NCBI GenBank assembly: GCA_016208805.1
Contig: JACQXL010000013.1
Span: 1-5,803 of the forward strand
Direction of reading: 5' to 3'
Origin: Planctomycetota bacterium
GTDB taxonomy: Bacteria; Planctomycetota; MHYJ01; JACQXL01
Length of the DNA: 5,803 nt
In this document: positions 5,537 to 5,803 of the stretch, in pieces
Layout of the letters: every line of letters starts with the position of its first letter
Position numbering within the stretch: position 1 is the stretch's first letter
Made by a program: the position numbers and the translations under genes
Notes under the pieces: model-generated
Database searches by the model: none
What the model saw: only the letters and a program-made list of their open reading frames with translations
Told to the model about the DNA's origin: nothing

Positions 5537-5593
5537 ATAATTCTGCCCCCTTATCCCCCCGTTGACAGGTTCAGGAATAGGACACGCCACACC

Positions 5594-5803
5594 GTAATAG
5601 GGACATCCCTACGAGTTATAGGGAGTTCCCTACAAGTTATAGGGAGTTCCCTACAAGTTATAGGGAGTTCCCTACAAGTTATAGGGAGTTCCCTACGAGT
5701 TATAGGGAGTTCCCTACAAGTTATAGGGAGTTCCCTACGAGTTATAGGGAGTTCCCTACAAGTTATAGGGAGTTCCCTACGAGTTATAGGGAGTTCCCTA
5801 CAA
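5594..5803. repeat. 21-bp tandem array of hairpin units (at least 10 copies, runs off the window)
   Basis: Nine units from 5615 to 5803 are GTTATAGGGAGTTCCCTA followed by CAA or CGA, with no other variation. A first, diverged unit (5594-5614) reads GTAATAGGGACATCCCTA then CGA. Each unit holds a 6-bp inverted repeat, TAGGGA and TCCCTA, around two bases. In the nine units the last triplet runs CAA CAA CAA CGA CAA CGA CAA CGA CAA, so the later part repeats as a 42-bp dimer. The array starts 57 bases after the propeller gene. It is not a CRISPR: there are no unique spacers. The unit is a multiple of three and carries no stop in two + frames and one - frame. Confidence 0.9.

Noticed and set aside
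5562..5567. TTGACA as a -35 box before the tandem array
   Set aside because: No -10-like hexamer lies at 16-18 bp downstream.
5594..5803. CRISPR array
   Set aside because: The unit is 21 bp, back to back and nearly identical; there are no unique spacers and no cas genes.
1..5803. A defence, toxin-antitoxin or mobile-element gene cluster
   Set aside because: No nuclease, helicase, transposase, integrase or antitoxin motif is visible in any supported gene; mobility is limited to short repeats without their own genes.

Overview
The window looks like a chromosomal segment from an uncultured, Gram-negative-type bacterium. The evidence is a DUF481-like outer-membrane barrel, a DUF1844 protein next to CTP synthase, and a large secreted propeller protein. 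Dispersed palindromic repeats of the AACCACAG...CACAGAG kind are, from memory, common in environmental Planctomycetota and Omnitrophota genomes. A planctomycete-like or Omnitrophota-like host is therefore my best guess, but it is weakly supported.

Layout, all on the + strand. (1) 1-210: the tail of an unidentified gene, or two overlapping small frames. (2) 211-376: non-coding, with a dispersed inverted repeat that carries a nested 24-bp palindrome, followed by a possible pyrG promoter. (3) 377-2050: pyrG (CTP synthase), complete, with about 20 extra in-frame codons just before the catalytic His. (4) 2093-2470: a DUF1844 protein. (5) 2537-3331 (alternative start 2477): an exported DUF481-like barrel protein whose signal peptide is mostly encoded by a dispersed repeat. 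(6) 3335-3397: a repeat-derived terminator. (7) 3410-3460: a good sigma70-type promoter and a G-rich ribosome binding site. (8) 3461-5536: a secreted lipoprotein-like gene with a fibronectin type III domain, an Ig-like domain and a seven-bladed SBBP-type propeller, split by an in-frame TAG at 3650. (9) 5594-5803: a 21-bp tandem array of hairpin-forming units that runs off the window.

The genes do not form an obvious single pathway. pyrG makes CTP and is housekeeping; DUF1844 is a small protein of unknown role; the last two loci are cell-envelope proteins. The unifying feature is repeat invasion. Most junctions between genes hold a dispersed palindrome, and these repeats have entered coding sequence three times: inside pyrG, at the pyrG stop codon, and in the signal peptide of the barrel protein. 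I see no defence system, toxin-antitoxin pair, CRISPR array, RNA gene or transposase.
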